A stretch of 64,000 nt of DNA, from positions 4,774,001 to 4,838,000 of the forward strand of contig NZ_AP018439.1 of assembly GCF_009937955.1 (NCBI RefSeq). Reading direction: 5' to 3'. Each line of letters opens with the position of its first letter. Positions within the stretch are counted from its first letter, which is position 1. Shown piece after piece: positions 1 through 9,240 of the stretch. A program made the position numbers and the translations under genes. Under the pieces are notes generated by a model that did no database searches, was not told where the DNA came from, and worked only from the letters and a program-made list of their open reading frames with translations. The DNA comes from Undibacterium sp. KW1 (GTDB taxonomy: Bacteria; Pseudomonadota; Gammaproteobacteria; Burkholderiales; Burkholderiaceae_D).

Positions 1-46
1 CTCATGCAAACCTTGCACCACCGCCCGATGCATGAGTTGTTTTTTG
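1..46 (+). terminator. possible intrinsic terminator at window edge
   Basis: CTCATGCA at 1-8 can pair with TGCATGAG at 29-36, and a T-rich run follows at 37-46. It would end a gene lying left of the window. The loop is 20 nt long, so this is weak. Confidence 0.3.
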
Positions 47-233
47 CATGGAGGAATGCATTCGACATTGCAAATATCATTATATTAAATAACAATATAC
101 GAAGACTGATTTGAAGATAGGAACAAGAGCCGATCAGTTGCCTTGCTTCGTCGCATGCAGCGAAGCGGTCTGGGCGTTTTGCTGTTCTGTTCCTGAATCC
201 AAGCCTGGTTTTGCCAAACTCAAGGAGAAGTCC

Positions 234-1775
234 ATGGATGTCTTGTCCACCGCTGTCACCACCTCAGCCGCTACCTCAGTCCCTACCCCCGCCCGCCGCC
301 GTTTCTTGCAGACATCCACCGCCCTTGCCACAGCCAGCATGCTGGGTATGTCGGGCGAGGCCAATGCTGCACCGGCACTGCACAGCAAACACAACCTGGC
401 GGCGCTGGCACGCAGTATGGCCGGGCGCCTGATTTTGCCGGGTGAGCTGGGTTATATGATGGCCGCAGCGCCGAATAACCAGCGCTATGCCGACATCCTG
501 CCCATCGCCGTTGCCATGTGCGCCAATGACAGAGATGTGCAGTTGTGCCTACGCTGGGCCATCGACAACCGCAAGCCCTTTGCAGTGCGCTCTGGTGGTC
601 ACAATTACGCAGGCTTTTCTACTACCAGGGGTTTGCTGATTGATGTGAAGGCCATGAATGGCATCAGGCTGGATGAAAAAGAGAATACCTGCACCATCGC
701 CGCCGGTGTCAGTAACCAGGATATGGCCAACTTTTTTAGCGGCAGCAGCCTGGCTGTGCCGTCTGGCCGTTGCCCGACCGTGGGTGCGGCGGGTCTGGTG
801 CTGGGTGGTGGCTGGGGGTTTTCTGCGACCCATGCAGGCCTGACTTGCGACAGCCTGAAATCTTCAGAAATTGTTTTACCCAGCCAGCAACTGGTAGTGG
901 CCGAAGACAAGGGCAGCTATCAGGATTTATTTTGGGGACTGCGCGGCGGTGGTGGCGGCAATTTTGGGGTGAATACCTCGTTCACCTTTAACCTGGTCGA
1001 CGTCTCGCACAACGTCACGATTTTCAATATCCTCTGGCCTGCCCAGCTGCAGCTGGAATTATTTTCTGCCTTGCAGGACCTGCAGCAAAATAATCCCACC
1101 ACGATTTCTACCCGCAGCAAAATCGTGCCGCGCCGTGCTGGTACCAACTACACCATGGCAGATTTGCAGGTCACGACCCTGGGCCAGTTCTTTGGTGGTA
1201 AAGAAGCCGCGCTCAAGGCTTTGGAACCGGTATTGAAAATGCTCACGCCTGCCAAGGCTGACATTCGTGAAATGACTTACTGGCAGGCGCGTGATTACCT
1301 GATCACCGATGACCCCAATGGCATGTATGACCTGCGCTCATCCTATGTGGGCGAAAAAATGTCACCAGAGGGCATGGAAATGATGCTGCGCTGGATGCTG
1401 AAATGGCCTGGCGGTTCACTTGTGCCAGAAAACATGGGCATCCTGTTTGCGATTGGTGGCAAGGTGCGTGAAGTGCCAGTCAATGCCACCGCCTACCCCC
1501 ATCGCAATGCCAATTATATTTTTGAAATGGAAGCCGCCTGGGGGCCGATAGACAAGCTGGACGTAGTGCAGAGACAGCAACAATGGCTGCGCGATTACTT
1601 TACTGCCATGAGCCCTTTTGTACTGCCGCAAGCCTATGTCAATTTCCCGAACCGCGAGCAACCAAATTGGGCAAGGGCTTATTATGGCCCTAACCTGGAT
1701 CGTTTAAAGCTCGTCAAACACAAATTCGATCCGCACGATTATTTCAAGTTTGAGCAGAGTATTCCGCAGAAGTGA
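234..1775 (+). CDS. Tat-exported FAD-binding oxidoreductase (berberine-bridge type)
   Basis: Secreted flavoenzyme of the PCMH/BBE family, which oxidises alcohols or sugars with O2; the substrate is unknown. The ATG at 234 is chosen because AAGGAG lies just upstream; an in-frame start at 111 would add 41 residues ahead of the signal peptide. RRRFLQ at residues 21-26 followed by a hydrophobic stretch ending in ANAA is a Tat signal. The FAD domain carries H123 (SGGHN) and C180 (GRCPTVG), the two residues that give bicovalent flavin in relatives such as glucooligosaccharide oxidase. The C-terminal BBE segment (YVNFPN, then YYGPNLDRL) is intact. About 513 aa, normal for the family. No operon partner. 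Confidence 0.85.
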   Translation: MDVLSTAVTTSAATSVPTPARRRFLQTSTALATASMLGMSGEANAAPALHSKHNLAALARSMAGRLILPGELGYMMAAAPNNQRYADILPIAVAMCANDRDVQLCLRWAIDNRKPFAVRSGGHNYAGFSTTRGLLIDVKAMNGIRLDEKENTCTIAAGVSNQDMANFFSGSSLAVPSGRCPTVGAAGLVLGGGWGFSATHAGLTCDSLKSSEIVLPSQQLVVAEDKGSYQDLFWGLRGGGGGNFGVNTSFTFNLVDVSHNVTIFNILWPAQLQLELFSALQDLQQNNPTTISTRSKIVPRRAGTNYTMADLQVTTLGQFFGGKEAALKALEPVLKMLTPAKADIREMTYWQARDYLITDDPNGMYDLRSSYVGEKMSPEGMEMMLRWMLKWPGGSLVPENMGILFAIGGKVREVPVNATAYPHRNANYIFEMEAAWGPIDKLDVVQRQQQWLRDYFTAMSPFVLPQAYVNFPNREQPNWARAYYGPNLDRLKLVKHKFDPHDYFKFEQSIPQK

Positions 1776-1867
1776 GCAGGTTTGCAGTGCATGCAAAGAT
1801 CGATATTTTGTTGCAGGAAAGGCTTTAGCGATGATTTGCCAATGCAAGTTGATTTTGAAAGTGATGG

Positions 1868-2368
1868 ATGATGTCCAGTAAAAGTCTCAATTCACGTATA
1901 CCAGCTTATAAAGCCGCATTCTCCGATGGAGAACTGCAAAAGACATACCAGGATTTAGTGGGGATTGTGCAAAATCTTAGAACAGAATTCACCAAGAAGT
2001 ACAAAGGTGAATACTCGGTTGCGGGTGTATTACATGGATATGTCGATTTCACCTATTTCTACCTGCAAAATGACTACCTCAAGCAGAAAAAGCTAAAGCT
2101 CGCGCTGGTCTTCAACCACAAAAATGTCAATTTCGAACTATGGCTTCTTGGGCAAACAAAAGATGTGCAGATTCTTTATTGGAGAAAATTAAGAGATGTG
2201 AAATGGGTAAATAAAGAGGCCATGCCAGAGTATTCGATCTTCGAAGTCCCGCTGCTGCTGGAACCGGACTTTGATAGCCCGACAAGGCTATCGGAGTCCG
2301 TTCACAGTCAATTTAAAACGCTGTCCCAGGAAATTTTCAACACGCTGGCGGCTTATGAGCAAGCGTAG
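1868..2368 (+). CDS. DUF7000-like conserved protein
   Basis: Soluble 166-residue protein with no signal peptide or membrane segment. The pattern (AYKAAF near the start, then LRTEF, GYVDFTYF, KLALVF, FELWLLG, YWRKL) recalls the DUF7000 family, whose function is unknown; this is recalled similarity, not a search. Two ATG codons (1868, 1871) are possible. The stop codon TAG (2366-2368) lies inside the first arm of repeat A at 2365, so the original C-terminus may have been altered when the repeat arrived. Confidence 0.6.
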   Translation: MMSSKSLNSRIPAYKAAFSDGELQKTYQDLVGIVQNLRTEFTKKYKGEYSVAGVLHGYVDFTYFYLQNDYLKQKKLKLALVFNHKNVNFELWLLGQTKDVQILYWRKLRDVKWVNKEAMPEYSIFEVPLLLEPDFDSPTRLSESVHSQFKTLSQEIFNTLAAYEQA

Positions 2369-2511
2369 GTACGATTAGCGTGAGCGTAATCGTACGCATG
2401 TCAGCCGTCATCATCATTTTTCTTGAAAAAATAGTGCCCCCGATATTCCGGCTATCTACCGTCATTTCAGACTTATCATGCGTACGATTGCGCTGCGCTA
2501 ATCGTACCTAC
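2365..2511. repeat. repeat A inverted pair (REPIN-like)
   Basis: Arm 1 (2365-2400) begins GTAGGTACGATTAGCG and ends CGTAATCGTACGCATG; arm 2 (2477-2511) is its reverse complement. Each 35-36 bp arm is itself an imperfect palindrome. The 76-bp spacer starts TCAGC and ends close to CAGACTTAT, edges shared with the pairs at 29 and 30 kb. This is the reference description for family A. Confidence 0.85.
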
Positions 2512-2533
2512 GCGGGCTTGCACAAGCAATGGC

Positions 2534-2565
2534 GCTGGATGCCGGATCAAGTCCGGCATGACGGG
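2534..2565. repeat. short palindromic repeat (CCGGATCAAGTCCGG core)
   Basis: GCCGGATCAAGTCCGGC forms a perfect hairpin of a type widespread in proteobacterial intergenic DNA. A degenerate relative (ACTTGATCTGGCATCCA) lies at about 2680 and another at 33571-33592. The rest of the 2512-2784 spacer shows no gene. Confidence 0.6.
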
Positions 2566-2784
2566 TTTGAGAGCGCGCATATAAATCACGCAATACGAAC
2601 TCGCAAGCCTTTTTGTTCTGTTGCCGGATGCACGGTCACATCCACCGCCAGCAATTAACCCCAACATTGTCATTCCAGACTTGATCTGGCATCCAGTGTC
2701 GTTACAGGCTGCCGTGCTGCCTATAATGTCGATAGTCTCTGTAAACTTGTGGAGATAGGCACTTTATGAAAAACTGCTACTGCC

Positions 2785-3285
2785 ATGATCAACAAACCCC
2801 ACGAAACCTATCTGCGCGAACTAAGGGAGACTGACTCCCCTTACCTGCTCGCCTGGCAGCTGGTGTCATTCTTAGCACTAGCCCCGGAAGACCAGCATGC
2901 TGCGACGGGACCATGCGAGTCTTGGTTTGTCAAAGAAGACAGCAGCAATGCCGGTGCCAACTATTTCACTGGCATGCTGCTTTTATTATGCCAGACAGGT
3001 CATGGCCATCATTTTGATGACTGGGCACATGCAGAAGCAGATGAGATGGAAAAAACTCTGACGCGTATACATCGCAATCTGCATTTCTACAACTGGTCAG
3101 CCGCACAATTGCAGCAAGATCAGGACTGGATATATCTACGCGCCCTAGCCAATGCCATGCTGGAGAAAGCGGGAATCTGGATCAATCCCCCAAAAAACCT
3201 CTATGGTTTCCGGATCATATGGAAATTGATTGAGTGTTCTTATGCGGCGCCTACGCGGTCAGCCATCTCCATCATCAAGCATTAG
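2785..3285 (+). CDS. hypothetical protein, 166 aa
   Basis: I do not recognise this protein. It is soluble, without signal peptide, rich in His, Trp and acidic residues, with HGHHFDDWAHAEADEME mid-protein, which could bind metal but is unproven. There is no clear ribosome binding site. The next gene begins shortly after its stop on the same strand. It is probably real because the frame stays open over its whole length with plausible composition. Confidence 0.55.
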   Translation: MINKPHETYLRELRETDSPYLLAWQLVSFLALAPEDQHAATGPCESWFVKEDSSNAGANYFTGMLLLLCQTGHGHHFDDWAHAEADEMEKTLTRIHRNLHFYNWSAAQLQQDQDWIYLRALANAMLEKAGIWINPPKNLYGFRIIWKLIECSYAAPTRSAISIIKH

Positions 3286-3353
3286 CCCCAAAGCCGTCAT
3301 ACCAATGCTATATTCTGCCATCAATAAACATGCAGAAACCAGGCTCCACAAAC

Positions 3354-4214
3354 ATGCAGATCAGCACCCTCTCCAACGCCGCTGACATCAAACCTAACGA
3401 AGACCTGGCCTGCCACTTCACACACGCTGACGGCACCCTCGATGTGCTGATGTTTGACGGTGCCAGTTCGGTATCGGACCAGCATTATCTTGATACCGAG
3501 CTAGGTGACCCGGCCTGGTTTGTGCAGCAATTTGCGCTGGCGCTGCAACAAACCGCCACCCCGGCACACACCCAGGCAGATTGCATCGTACTGGCCCTGC
3601 AAACCTTGCGCACACAGCACAGCAGCCTGTTGCAAACCGCTGCCATGCCCGCCTATGCCTGGCCGATTGCAGCCCTGAGCTGGCTGCGCATGCCAGCGGA
3701 TGGTGAAGAGTGCAGCCTGTATGCCCTGGGCGATTGCAAGAGTTTTTTGCTTGATGCGCAGGGTGCAGCCATTGATCTTGACCCGTATGACAACCCGCAG
3801 GAAGGCATACTCAAGACGGCGATAGAAGAATTAAAACAGCAAGGCCTTGATGAACAGACACGCTGGGCCAGACTCTTGCCCATGCTGCGCGAGCGCCGCG
3901 TGGCACAGAACAACAGCCCGCAGCCATCGATACTCTGCCTGCACCCACAGGGCCGTTTTGTGGCGCGTGAATACAGGTTCAGTCTGGCAGCCGATGAGCG
4001 CCTGTTCCTGATGACGGATGGTTTTTACCGGCTGGTCGATAGCTACCATCTCTACGACGACCAAAGCCTGATGCAGGCTTGCGCAACACGTGGGATGGAG
4101 GCGATGATGCAGGAATTGCGCATGCATGAAATGGGAAAAGAGGGCAAGGCAGGTGGCATGACAGTGAAGAAGGCGGATGATGCGACGGTAACGATGTTGA
4201 GCCCGGGTGAGTGA
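3354..4214 (+). CDS. PP2C-like protein phosphatase domain protein
   Basis: Probable metal-dependent Ser/Thr phosphatase of the PPM/PP2C type. Landmarks are the early acidic FDGAS motif, a central ALGDCKSF segment, and a late LMTDGFYRLVD segment equivalent to the metal-binding TDG of PP2C enzymes, followed by a C-terminal DDATV that fits the last metal Asp. About 286 aa from the ATG at 3354; in-frame ATGs at 3330 and an upstream start at 3234 would overlap the preceding gene. No kinase neighbours. Family assignment rests on motifs only. Confidence 0.6.
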   Translation: MQISTLSNAADIKPNEDLACHFTHADGTLDVLMFDGASSVSDQHYLDTELGDPAWFVQQFALALQQTATPAHTQADCIVLALQTLRTQHSSLLQTAAMPAYAWPIAALSWLRMPADGEECSLYALGDCKSFLLDAQGAAIDLDPYDNPQEGILKTAIEELKQQGLDEQTRWARLLPMLRERRVAQNNSPQPSILCLHPQGRFVAREYRFSLAADERLFLMTDGFYRLVDSYHLYDDQSLMQACATRGMEAMMQELRMHEMGKEGKAGGMTVKKADDATVTMLSPGE

Positions 4215-4244
4215 AGATGCAGCTACGAACAAACATCGCGTGAA

Positions 4245-4304
4245 GTAGGGTGCGCCGTGCGCACCGCCTGGCGTGCTCAAATCGGTGCGCACGGCGCACC
4301 CTAC
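4245..4304. repeat. repeat B inverted pair
   Basis: Left arm GTAGGGTGCGCCGTGCGCACC is faced by its reverse complement ending GCACCCTAC, with an 18-bp spacer. The arm core GGTGCGCCGTGCGCACC is itself palindromic, so the whole unit folds into one long hairpin. It lies between the phosphatase and amidohydrolase genes, 13 bp before the latter's start. Reference description for family B. Confidence 0.85.
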
Positions 4305-4317
4305 TAACACATACACA

Positions 4318-5049
4318 ATGACCACCACCAAACTACGCATCGCCGCCTTCCAGCGCTACCCTGTGTTTGACGACCTGCAAACGGTGCTGACGCAATTGCA
4401 TACTGACCTGTGCTGGTGCCAGGAACAAGGCGTTGAACTCGCCCTCTTCCCTGAATGCTATCTGCTGGGTTATTCGTCCGATGCACAGGTGGTTGCACGA
4501 CGTGCCATCGCCACCGACAGCCCGTTTTTCAAACAAGTACTACAGCAATTATCCGCCGTCAACACCGACGTCATCCTGGGATTTTTTGAGCAGCGAGTGG
4601 CAGGCATCTACAATTCTGCCGCCGTGCTAAGGCAAGGCCTGCTCATGGGTGTATATGCAAAGCAGTACCCCAATGAGCGCGGCATAATGGCTGGCACGGC
4701 CTCGCCGGTATTTGAAAAATCTGGATACACTTACGGCATCAATATCTGCAACGACGCCAATTACCCGGATTGCGCGGCAGAGCTCTGCCAGCAAGGTGCG
4801 CGCCTGCTGTGCTACCCACTGAACAATATGCTGGCACCCGTTACGGCGGAAAAATGGCGCAGCAAGAGTGTTGATAACCTGCGCCAACGTGCCATCGAAA
4901 CTGGCTGCTGGGTGGCATCTGCCGATGTGGTCGGTAAGCATGAGGGCAAAATCAGCCACGGTTGCACCTGCATTGTTGCGCCGGATGGTCGTGTCGTTGC
5001 CCGTGTGACAGAAGGGCAAGCTGGAGTTGCGGTATTCGATATAGGCTGA
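4318..5049 (+). CDS. carbon-nitrogen hydrolase (nitrilase superfamily)
   Basis: Cytoplasmic amidase-type enzyme of 243 aa that hydrolyses a C-N bond in a small amide or carbamoyl compound; the substrate cannot be inferred. The Glu-Lys-Cys triad is visible: E46 in LFPECY, K115 in YAKQYPNERG and C144 in NICNDANYP. The ATG at 4318 directly precedes the conserved LRIAAFQ strand; the upstream extension reads through repeat B and is spurious. Stand-alone gene. Confidence 0.85.
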   Translation: MTTTKLRIAAFQRYPVFDDLQTVLTQLHTDLCWCQEQGVELALFPECYLLGYSSDAQVVARRAIATDSPFFKQVLQQLSAVNTDVILGFFEQRVAGIYNSAAVLRQGLLMGVYAKQYPNERGIMAGTASPVFEKSGYTYGINICNDANYPDCAAELCQQGARLLCYPLNNMLAPVTAEKWRSKSVDNLRQRAIETGCWVASADVVGKHEGKISHGCTCIVAPDGRVVARVTEGQAGVAVFDIG

Positions 5050-5102
5050 ATGCAGTCACTAAATTTTGCGCGCGCTTATATTTCATACAAAGGTATTGCC
5101 CA

Positions 5103-5777
5103 TCAACCAAATTGCCTTTTCATCGCCTTCAGCAATTCTATTCTGTCTTCTTCAGCTCCAATGATGGCAGTTTGAATCGGCATTTTAGGTGCTGGAGCAG
5201 GCAAACTGGGCAAGCTGACTTGCTCATACCTTGCTGCCAGGGCCAATGCATTTTTACAGTTCACATCTTGCAAGGCGGCCCACACTGTCTGAATGATCTG
5301 GCCTGTGAGCTTACGCGAAAAATAGGGTTCTCCTAAATCACGCCCCGTTTGTACGACAAGCTCTCCATTTTTTATCAGAATGGATTCGACTGACATCCCG
5401 TCTATAGCTATGCCTGAGGCGTCGGCACTCTTGCCAGAGACAATTGCACTTTTTACCCATTCCTGAAAACACGCGATGGGTAACTCACACTGATCCCTAT
5501 ACGTCATCATGGGAGCCATTTCAAACAGGTGCCATATCATCCATCGGGCAGCGACTACCCTTGCCTCAACACACTGCCCATCACTGATGATGGTGATGCA
5601 GATTTCTGGATCAAAAGAGGGTTTCAGTAATAAGCGCAATGCCTCTCCAGCGGATTGCAGGACAGGGTCCACAGCAAAACCTGGCATACCCATGGCCTGG
5701 CAAATATGATGGGCGGTATAGTCGTCTGAGCGCATGCCTGGTCTTTCGAAAAAAATCCTTGTCTGGAGAAGTTTCAT
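5103..5777 (-). CDS. hypothetical protein, 224 aa
   Basis: Not recognised. A soluble protein with no signal peptide or membrane helix, converging on the amidohydrolase gene. ATG at 5777 (MKLLQTRIFFERPGM) is preferred; an in-frame TTG at 5819 would add 14 residues, Cys- and Pro-rich. A Pro-rich linker (LPSLPAPAPKMP) separates the body from a short charged C-terminal tail ending LKAMKRQFG. Confidence 0.55.
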   Translation of the reverse strand: MKLLQTRIFFERPGMRSDDYTAHHICQAMGMPGFAVDPVLQSAGEALRLLLKPSFDPEICITIISDGQCVEARVVAARWMIWHLFEMAPMMTYRDQCELPIACFQEWVKSAIVSGKSADASGIAIDGMSVESILIKNGELVVQTGRDLGEPYFSRKLTGQIIQTVWAALQDVNCKNALALAARYEQVSLPSLPAPAPKMPIQTAIIGAEEDRIELLKAMKRQFG

Positions 5778-5998
5778 TGTACCAAATGCCCAACACGGAC
5801 AACATGGATCCAGAGACAATCATGACCTGCTATTTACTATTGCCTTGGAAAAATATTTCACATCTCCACAACACCTCTTGTCACATTCATCAGTTACACT
5901 CGGCAAACGTGTGCCGTTCCTTGGGCACGCACATTCCCTGTAATACCCTACAAACTTAAAACTTGCCTGCCAAAAACGGGCAAGACAATGGATTCAGC

Positions 5999-7546
5999 AT
6001 GAAATTCTCAGCCAAGATCGTCCTCTGCTCTGCCATCCCGGCCGTCCTGTTTACCATAGGCCTGGCCACTGCCATCACCTCGTTGATGGCGACCCGCAGC
6101 CAGTTTGATAACTATATTTCAACTGAGCAGGCGCTGGAACGCAGTATTTCTGAGATGTATGCCCAGGGTTTGCAGATGGGGCAGGCTTTGCGCAATGTCG
6201 TACTGGACCCGTCGAACAAAAAGGGTGTGGATAATTTTTTAGCGGCACAAACTGCCTATGAAAAAGCCTATGAAGAGGCCAAGAAAATATCGGCCAGCAA
6301 TAACACCTCGCAAAGCCTGGCTGAGCTGCCCAAGCTGCGTGCCGCCCATGCCCAGGCGCAGGAAAAAATAGTCGCCATCCTCAAAGAAAAAGGCGATGCT
6401 GCCCCGGTCTTGAATGCAGAAGAAACCCCGGCCTGGCGCAACCTGCGGGCTGAATTATTAAAGCAGCGTGATGAGGCGGGCAAGCGCTCGGCGCAGGAAC
6501 ATGCGAATGTCAACAGCAAGGTCAGCTTCACTATCACGCTCTCGCTATGTCTCGCTGTTCTGGCGGGGCTGGTCGCTGTGTTTTTGAATTTCTTTTGCCA
6601 GAAAACCCTGCACAAAGAACTCGGTGGTGACCCGTCGCAAGCCAGGAATGCGCTGTCGAATATCGCCAGGGGCAACCTCGCGCAAAACATAGACAATAAT
6701 GCTGGTGACGACAGCCTCATGGGCGTGCTGCAAGAGATGCAGATGTCACTGGAATCGCTCGTCAATGGCGTGCGCGGTTCGGCCAGCGGCATAGCCCAGG
6801 CCACCAATGAAATTGCCTCTGGCAGCATGGACCTGAGTAACCGCACCGAGAGCCAGGCCAGCTCGCTGGAAGAAACTTCGGCGGCGATGGATGAACTCAA
6901 TTCCACCGTCAACCATAATGCCGACAGCGCCAAAATGGCCAACCAGCTGGCCGCCCAGGCGTCTGAAGTCGCCAGCCGTGGCGGCGACGTCGTCGAGCAA
7001 GTCGTGGGCACCATGCGCGGCATTAATGAATCATCCAAAAAAATCCAGGACATTATCGGCGTCATTGATGGCATCGCCTTCCAGACCAATATCCTGGCAC
7101 TGAATGCCGCAGTCGAAGCCGCACGCGCCGGTGAACAAGGGCGTGGCTTTGCCGTGGTCGCCAGCGAAGTGCGCTCACTGGCTGGCCGCAGCGCCGAGGC
7201 CGCCAAGGAGATCAAGGCCTTGATAGGCAGCAGCGTAGAAGCCGTAGGCAAAGGCACGCAACAAGTCGATCTGGCAGGCAGCACCATGGCTGAAGTGGTC
7301 AGCTCTATCCGCAAGGTCAGCGAAATCGTCGCCCAGATCAGCGCATCCAGTGCCGAACAATCGACAGGCGTAGGCCAGGTCGGCCAGGCCGTGACCCTGA
7401 TGGACCAGACCACCCAGCAAAACGCCGCCCTGGTAGAACAAATGGCCGCCGCAGCAGCCAGCCTCAATGACCAGTCGGGTGAATTGATGAATGCGGTGTC
7501 GGTGTTCAGGACCAGGCAGAGTGGCGGTGCTGTACGGGCAGCTTGA
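5999..7546 (+). CDS. methyl-accepting chemotaxis protein
   Basis: Inner-membrane chemoreceptor of about 515 aa. Start ATG at 5999 gives an N-terminal membrane helix (residues 9-33), a periplasmic helical four-helix-bundle-type sensor to about 180, a second helix ([21 protein letters not shown]), then a HAMP-like linker and cytoplasmic signalling domain. The tip motif [19 protein letters not shown] and the following [14 protein letters not shown] are canonical. The C-terminus lacks a CheR-binding pentapeptide. No che genes are near, so it must feed a distant array. Ligand unknown. Confidence 0.92.
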   Translation: MKFSAKIVLCSAIPAVLFTIGLATAITSLMATRSQFDNYISTEQALERSISEMYAQGLQMGQALRNVVLDPSNKKGVDNFLAAQTAYEKAYEEAKKISASNNTSQSLAELPKLRAAHAQAQEKIVAILKEKGDAAPVLNAEETPAWRNLRAELLKQRDEAGKRSAQEHANVNSKVSFTITLSLCLAVLAGLVAVFLNFFCQKTLHKELGGDPSQARNALSNIARGNLAQNIDNNAGDDSLMGVLQEMQMSLESLVNGVRGSASGIAQATNEIASGSMDLSNRTESQASSLEETSAAMDELNSTVNHNADSAKMANQLAAQASEVASRGGDVVEQVVGTMRGINESSKKIQDIIGVIDGIAFQTNILALNAAVEAARAGEQGRGFAVVASEVRSLAGRSAEAAKEIKALIGSSVEAVGKGTQQVDLAGSTMAEVVSSIRKVSEIVAQISASSAEQSTGVGQVGQAVTLMDQTTQQNAALVEQMAAAAASLNDQSGELMNAVSVFRTRQSGGAVRAA

Positions 7547-7585
7547 TGGCTTTGCAGGACCGATCAGGCCAATCAAAGCAGCACA

Positions 7586-7945
7586 TTAAATCACCAGCAC
7601 GGCAAGCAATACAGGCAAGCACAAAAAGCCTCCCAGCATGATCCCCGCCCGCACCCGCGGGCTGGCCGCCGCAGCTTGCCTGCGCAGCAGGATAAGGCGG
7701 GTAATAGCGCCAGAAATCAGACCTGCGCAGACCAAAGCAAGACTCCAAAACAATATGACTACCCCGAATGACGAAGCATGATGGTCTGGATCAATCATCT
7801 CTCTGAATGTATAAATAATGATGGCGATAGCAGGAAAAATCAGGGCCAAAACCGCTATCGTCAGTGAGCGGCGGGTATGCATTGATGCCGTTATTAGAAA
7901 CGGAACTGCATACAACGAGACGCATAAGAAAAGGAAAAATTTCAT
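7586..7945 (-). CDS. small multi-helix membrane protein, paralogue 1
   Basis: About 119 aa with four predicted membrane helices and no recognised family. Last gene of a minus-strand trio. Its 3' end (7603-7705) is nearly identical to the 3' end of the gene at 8357, giving both the C-terminal ITRLILLRRQ and a shared RAGIMLGGFLCLPVLL. ATG 7945 is chosen because a longer start would run back into the upstream gene. Confidence 0.6.
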   Translation of the reverse strand: MKFFLFLCVSLYAVPFLITASMHTRRSLTIAVLALIFPAIAIIIYTFREMIDPDHHASSFGVVILFWSLALVCAGLISGAITRLILLRRQAAAASPRVRAGIMLGGFLCLPVLLAVLVI

Positions 7946-8476
7946 CAAAGATGTACTCTGGAAAAAGTTCAAGTACGAGGCCAGATAAACCAGTACACCA
8001 TGGCAGGGTAAGGTAACAGGCATAACCAGAAAATCGCACAGCGTAGTTTGGGCAAGCCCATCCAGCCCTTTTTGCGGAGAAACAGCAACCGGGCAAAAGC
8101 ACCTGCCAGAAAACCTGGCATCGTATAGACCAGCGGCAAAACTGCGTAAACCAGCACGAATGAATTGCCCTGGGTATCATTGAGTGCACTCAGGGTTACG
8201 CAGGCAAGCAAGGTCAGGATGCTGGTGTTGATGATGAGGGTACGGCGGCTGCACATCAAGGTGATGATGAACAGCATCACATAAATAAATCCCCCAAAAA
8301 ACAGATAAGGTCCCATGTGGACTGATACTCCAGAATTGTTGTATTGTGCCTGCAGCTTAGATCGCAATCATGACAAGCAATACAGGCAGGCACAAAAAGC
8401 CTCCCAGCATGATCCCCGCCCGCACCCGCGGGCTGGCCGCCACAGCTTGCCTGCGCAGCAGGATAAGGCGGGTAAT
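7603..8476. repeat. 103-bp direct repeat at the ends of two paralogous genes
   Basis: Copies at 7603-7705 and 8374-8476 differ at only about three positions, while the upstream parts of the same genes have diverged strongly. This patch of near identity suggests recent gene conversion or strong constraint at the C-terminus. Confidence 0.75.
7969..8316 (-). CDS. small multi-helix membrane protein, middle of trio
   Basis: About 115 aa, mostly hydrophobic, with helices near residues 3-20, 25-43, 53-75 and 95-112 and an RLLFLRKKGW turn where the paralogues have RLILLRRQ. Same topology as its neighbours but much more diverged. ATG 8316 has GGAG about 11 nt upstream; a longer start at 8367 would overlap the upstream gene. 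Function unknown. Confidence 0.55.
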   Translation of the reverse strand: MGPYLFFGGFIYVMLFIITLMCSRRTLIINTSILTLLACVTLSALNDTQGNSFVLVYAVLPLVYTMPGFLAGAFARLLFLRKKGWMGLPKLRCAIFWLCLLPYPAMVYWFIWPRT

Positions 8477-8728
8477 GGCACCCGCAGCCAAAGCCGTGCT
8501 CACCAAAGCGACACTACACATAAGTATGGCGACCCCAAATGACGAAGCATTATTGTCCGGGTTACTCACCTCCCTGAATGCGAAGATGGTGAATGCGATA
8601 ATGGGTAAGCCAAGAACAAAGCCTGCAATGGCCAGTGCACGGCGGCTGGGCATGAATGCCATGATGCAGAAGGGTAAAGTGTAAAAGGGCAAGAATACAG
8701 AAAATAAAAAGCTCATGAGAAATGTCAT
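8357..8728 (-). CDS. small multi-helix membrane protein, paralogue 2
   Basis: About 123 aa and four hydrophobic helices, the first gene of the trio. It aligns with the 7586 gene over its whole length (FREVSNPDNNASSFGV against FREMIDPDHHASSFGV), showing tandem duplication. ATG 8728 is used; a TTG at 8743 and a later ATG at 8716 are alternatives. No known domain. Confidence 0.6.
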   Translation of the reverse strand: MTFLMSFLFSVFLPFYTLPFCIMAFMPSRRALAIAGFVLGLPIIAFTIFAFREVSNPDNNASSFGVAILMCSVALVSTALAAGAITRLILLRRQAVAASPRVRAGIMLGGFLCLPVLLVMIAI

Positions 8729-8924
8729 ACCTGAATTCAGCAATGATGGTGGCCCACGGGATCAAGCCTTATGCAAGCCCGCGCCGCCATTGAGTACACA
8801 GCATGTCATGTCCAGTTGAAGGGAGTGTGTGGTGGGTGTGAAGAATGGAAATATTCTTGATGGGCGCTAGTCCGAGAACACACTTGTACGTTGCAGCTAC
8901 CGTAGCGTCAAGCATGGCCGTCAT

Positions 8925-8951
8925 GTAGGGCGCATTGCGATGCGCCGCATG
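8925..8951. repeat. repeat C palindrome
   Basis: GTAGGGCGCATTGCGATGCGCC then GCATG. The consensus core GGCGCATTGCAATGCGCC of this family is a perfect 18-bp palindrome; here one centre base differs. Reference description for family C. Confidence 0.75.
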
Positions 8952-8994
8952 GGTTGCTCACATTCAGTACAGGTATTTTTTCCAGTAGGGTGCG

Positions 8995-9066
8995 CCATGC
9001 GCACCGGGGTTTTGGCTTGCTCACTGATTGCCACTAACTCAGGACGGTGCGCACGGCGCACCCTAC
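8995..9066. repeat. repeat B inverted pair
   Basis: Left arm carries a GCCATGC variant, right arm is the consensus ending GGCGCACCCTAC; spacer about 30 bp. Confidence 0.8.
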
Positions 9067-9090
9067 AGAATTAATCGACGTTTGGCGTGT

Positions 9091-9126
9091 GTAGGTACGA
9101 TTAGCGCGAGCGTAATCGTACGCATG
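9091..9126. repeat. repeat A single arm
   Basis: GTAGGTACGATTAGCG followed by CGAGCGTAATCGTACGCATG. No inverted partner arm follows. Confidence 0.8.
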
Positions 9127-9171
9127 AGGTGCCGCAAACCGGGGCAATATCTGCACGGCATGCAACATCCC

Positions 9172-9198
9172 CATGCGGCGCATTGCAATGCGCCCTAC
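9172..9198. repeat. repeat C palindrome
   Basis: CATGCGGCGCATTGCAATG then CGCCCTAC, the consensus form, about 40 bp from the end of the binding-protein gene. Confidence 0.8.
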
Positions 9199-9240
9199 GC
9201 TTATCCTGTTATCACTATTGCCGTGATTTTACGGCTTGCG

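Larger units (their letters stand above)
8729..9240. other. intergenic repeat cluster
   Basis: This 512-bp gap between two minus-strand genes has no credible gene. It holds, in order, a C palindrome (8925-8951), a B pair (8995-9066), a single A arm (9091-9126) and another C palindrome (9172-9198). Confidence 0.75.

Noticed and set aside
6268..7467. 399-codon open frame antisense to the chemoreceptor
   Set aside because: It mirrors the helical repeat coding of the real gene; low-complexity Ala/Ser/Leu protein with no start signal.
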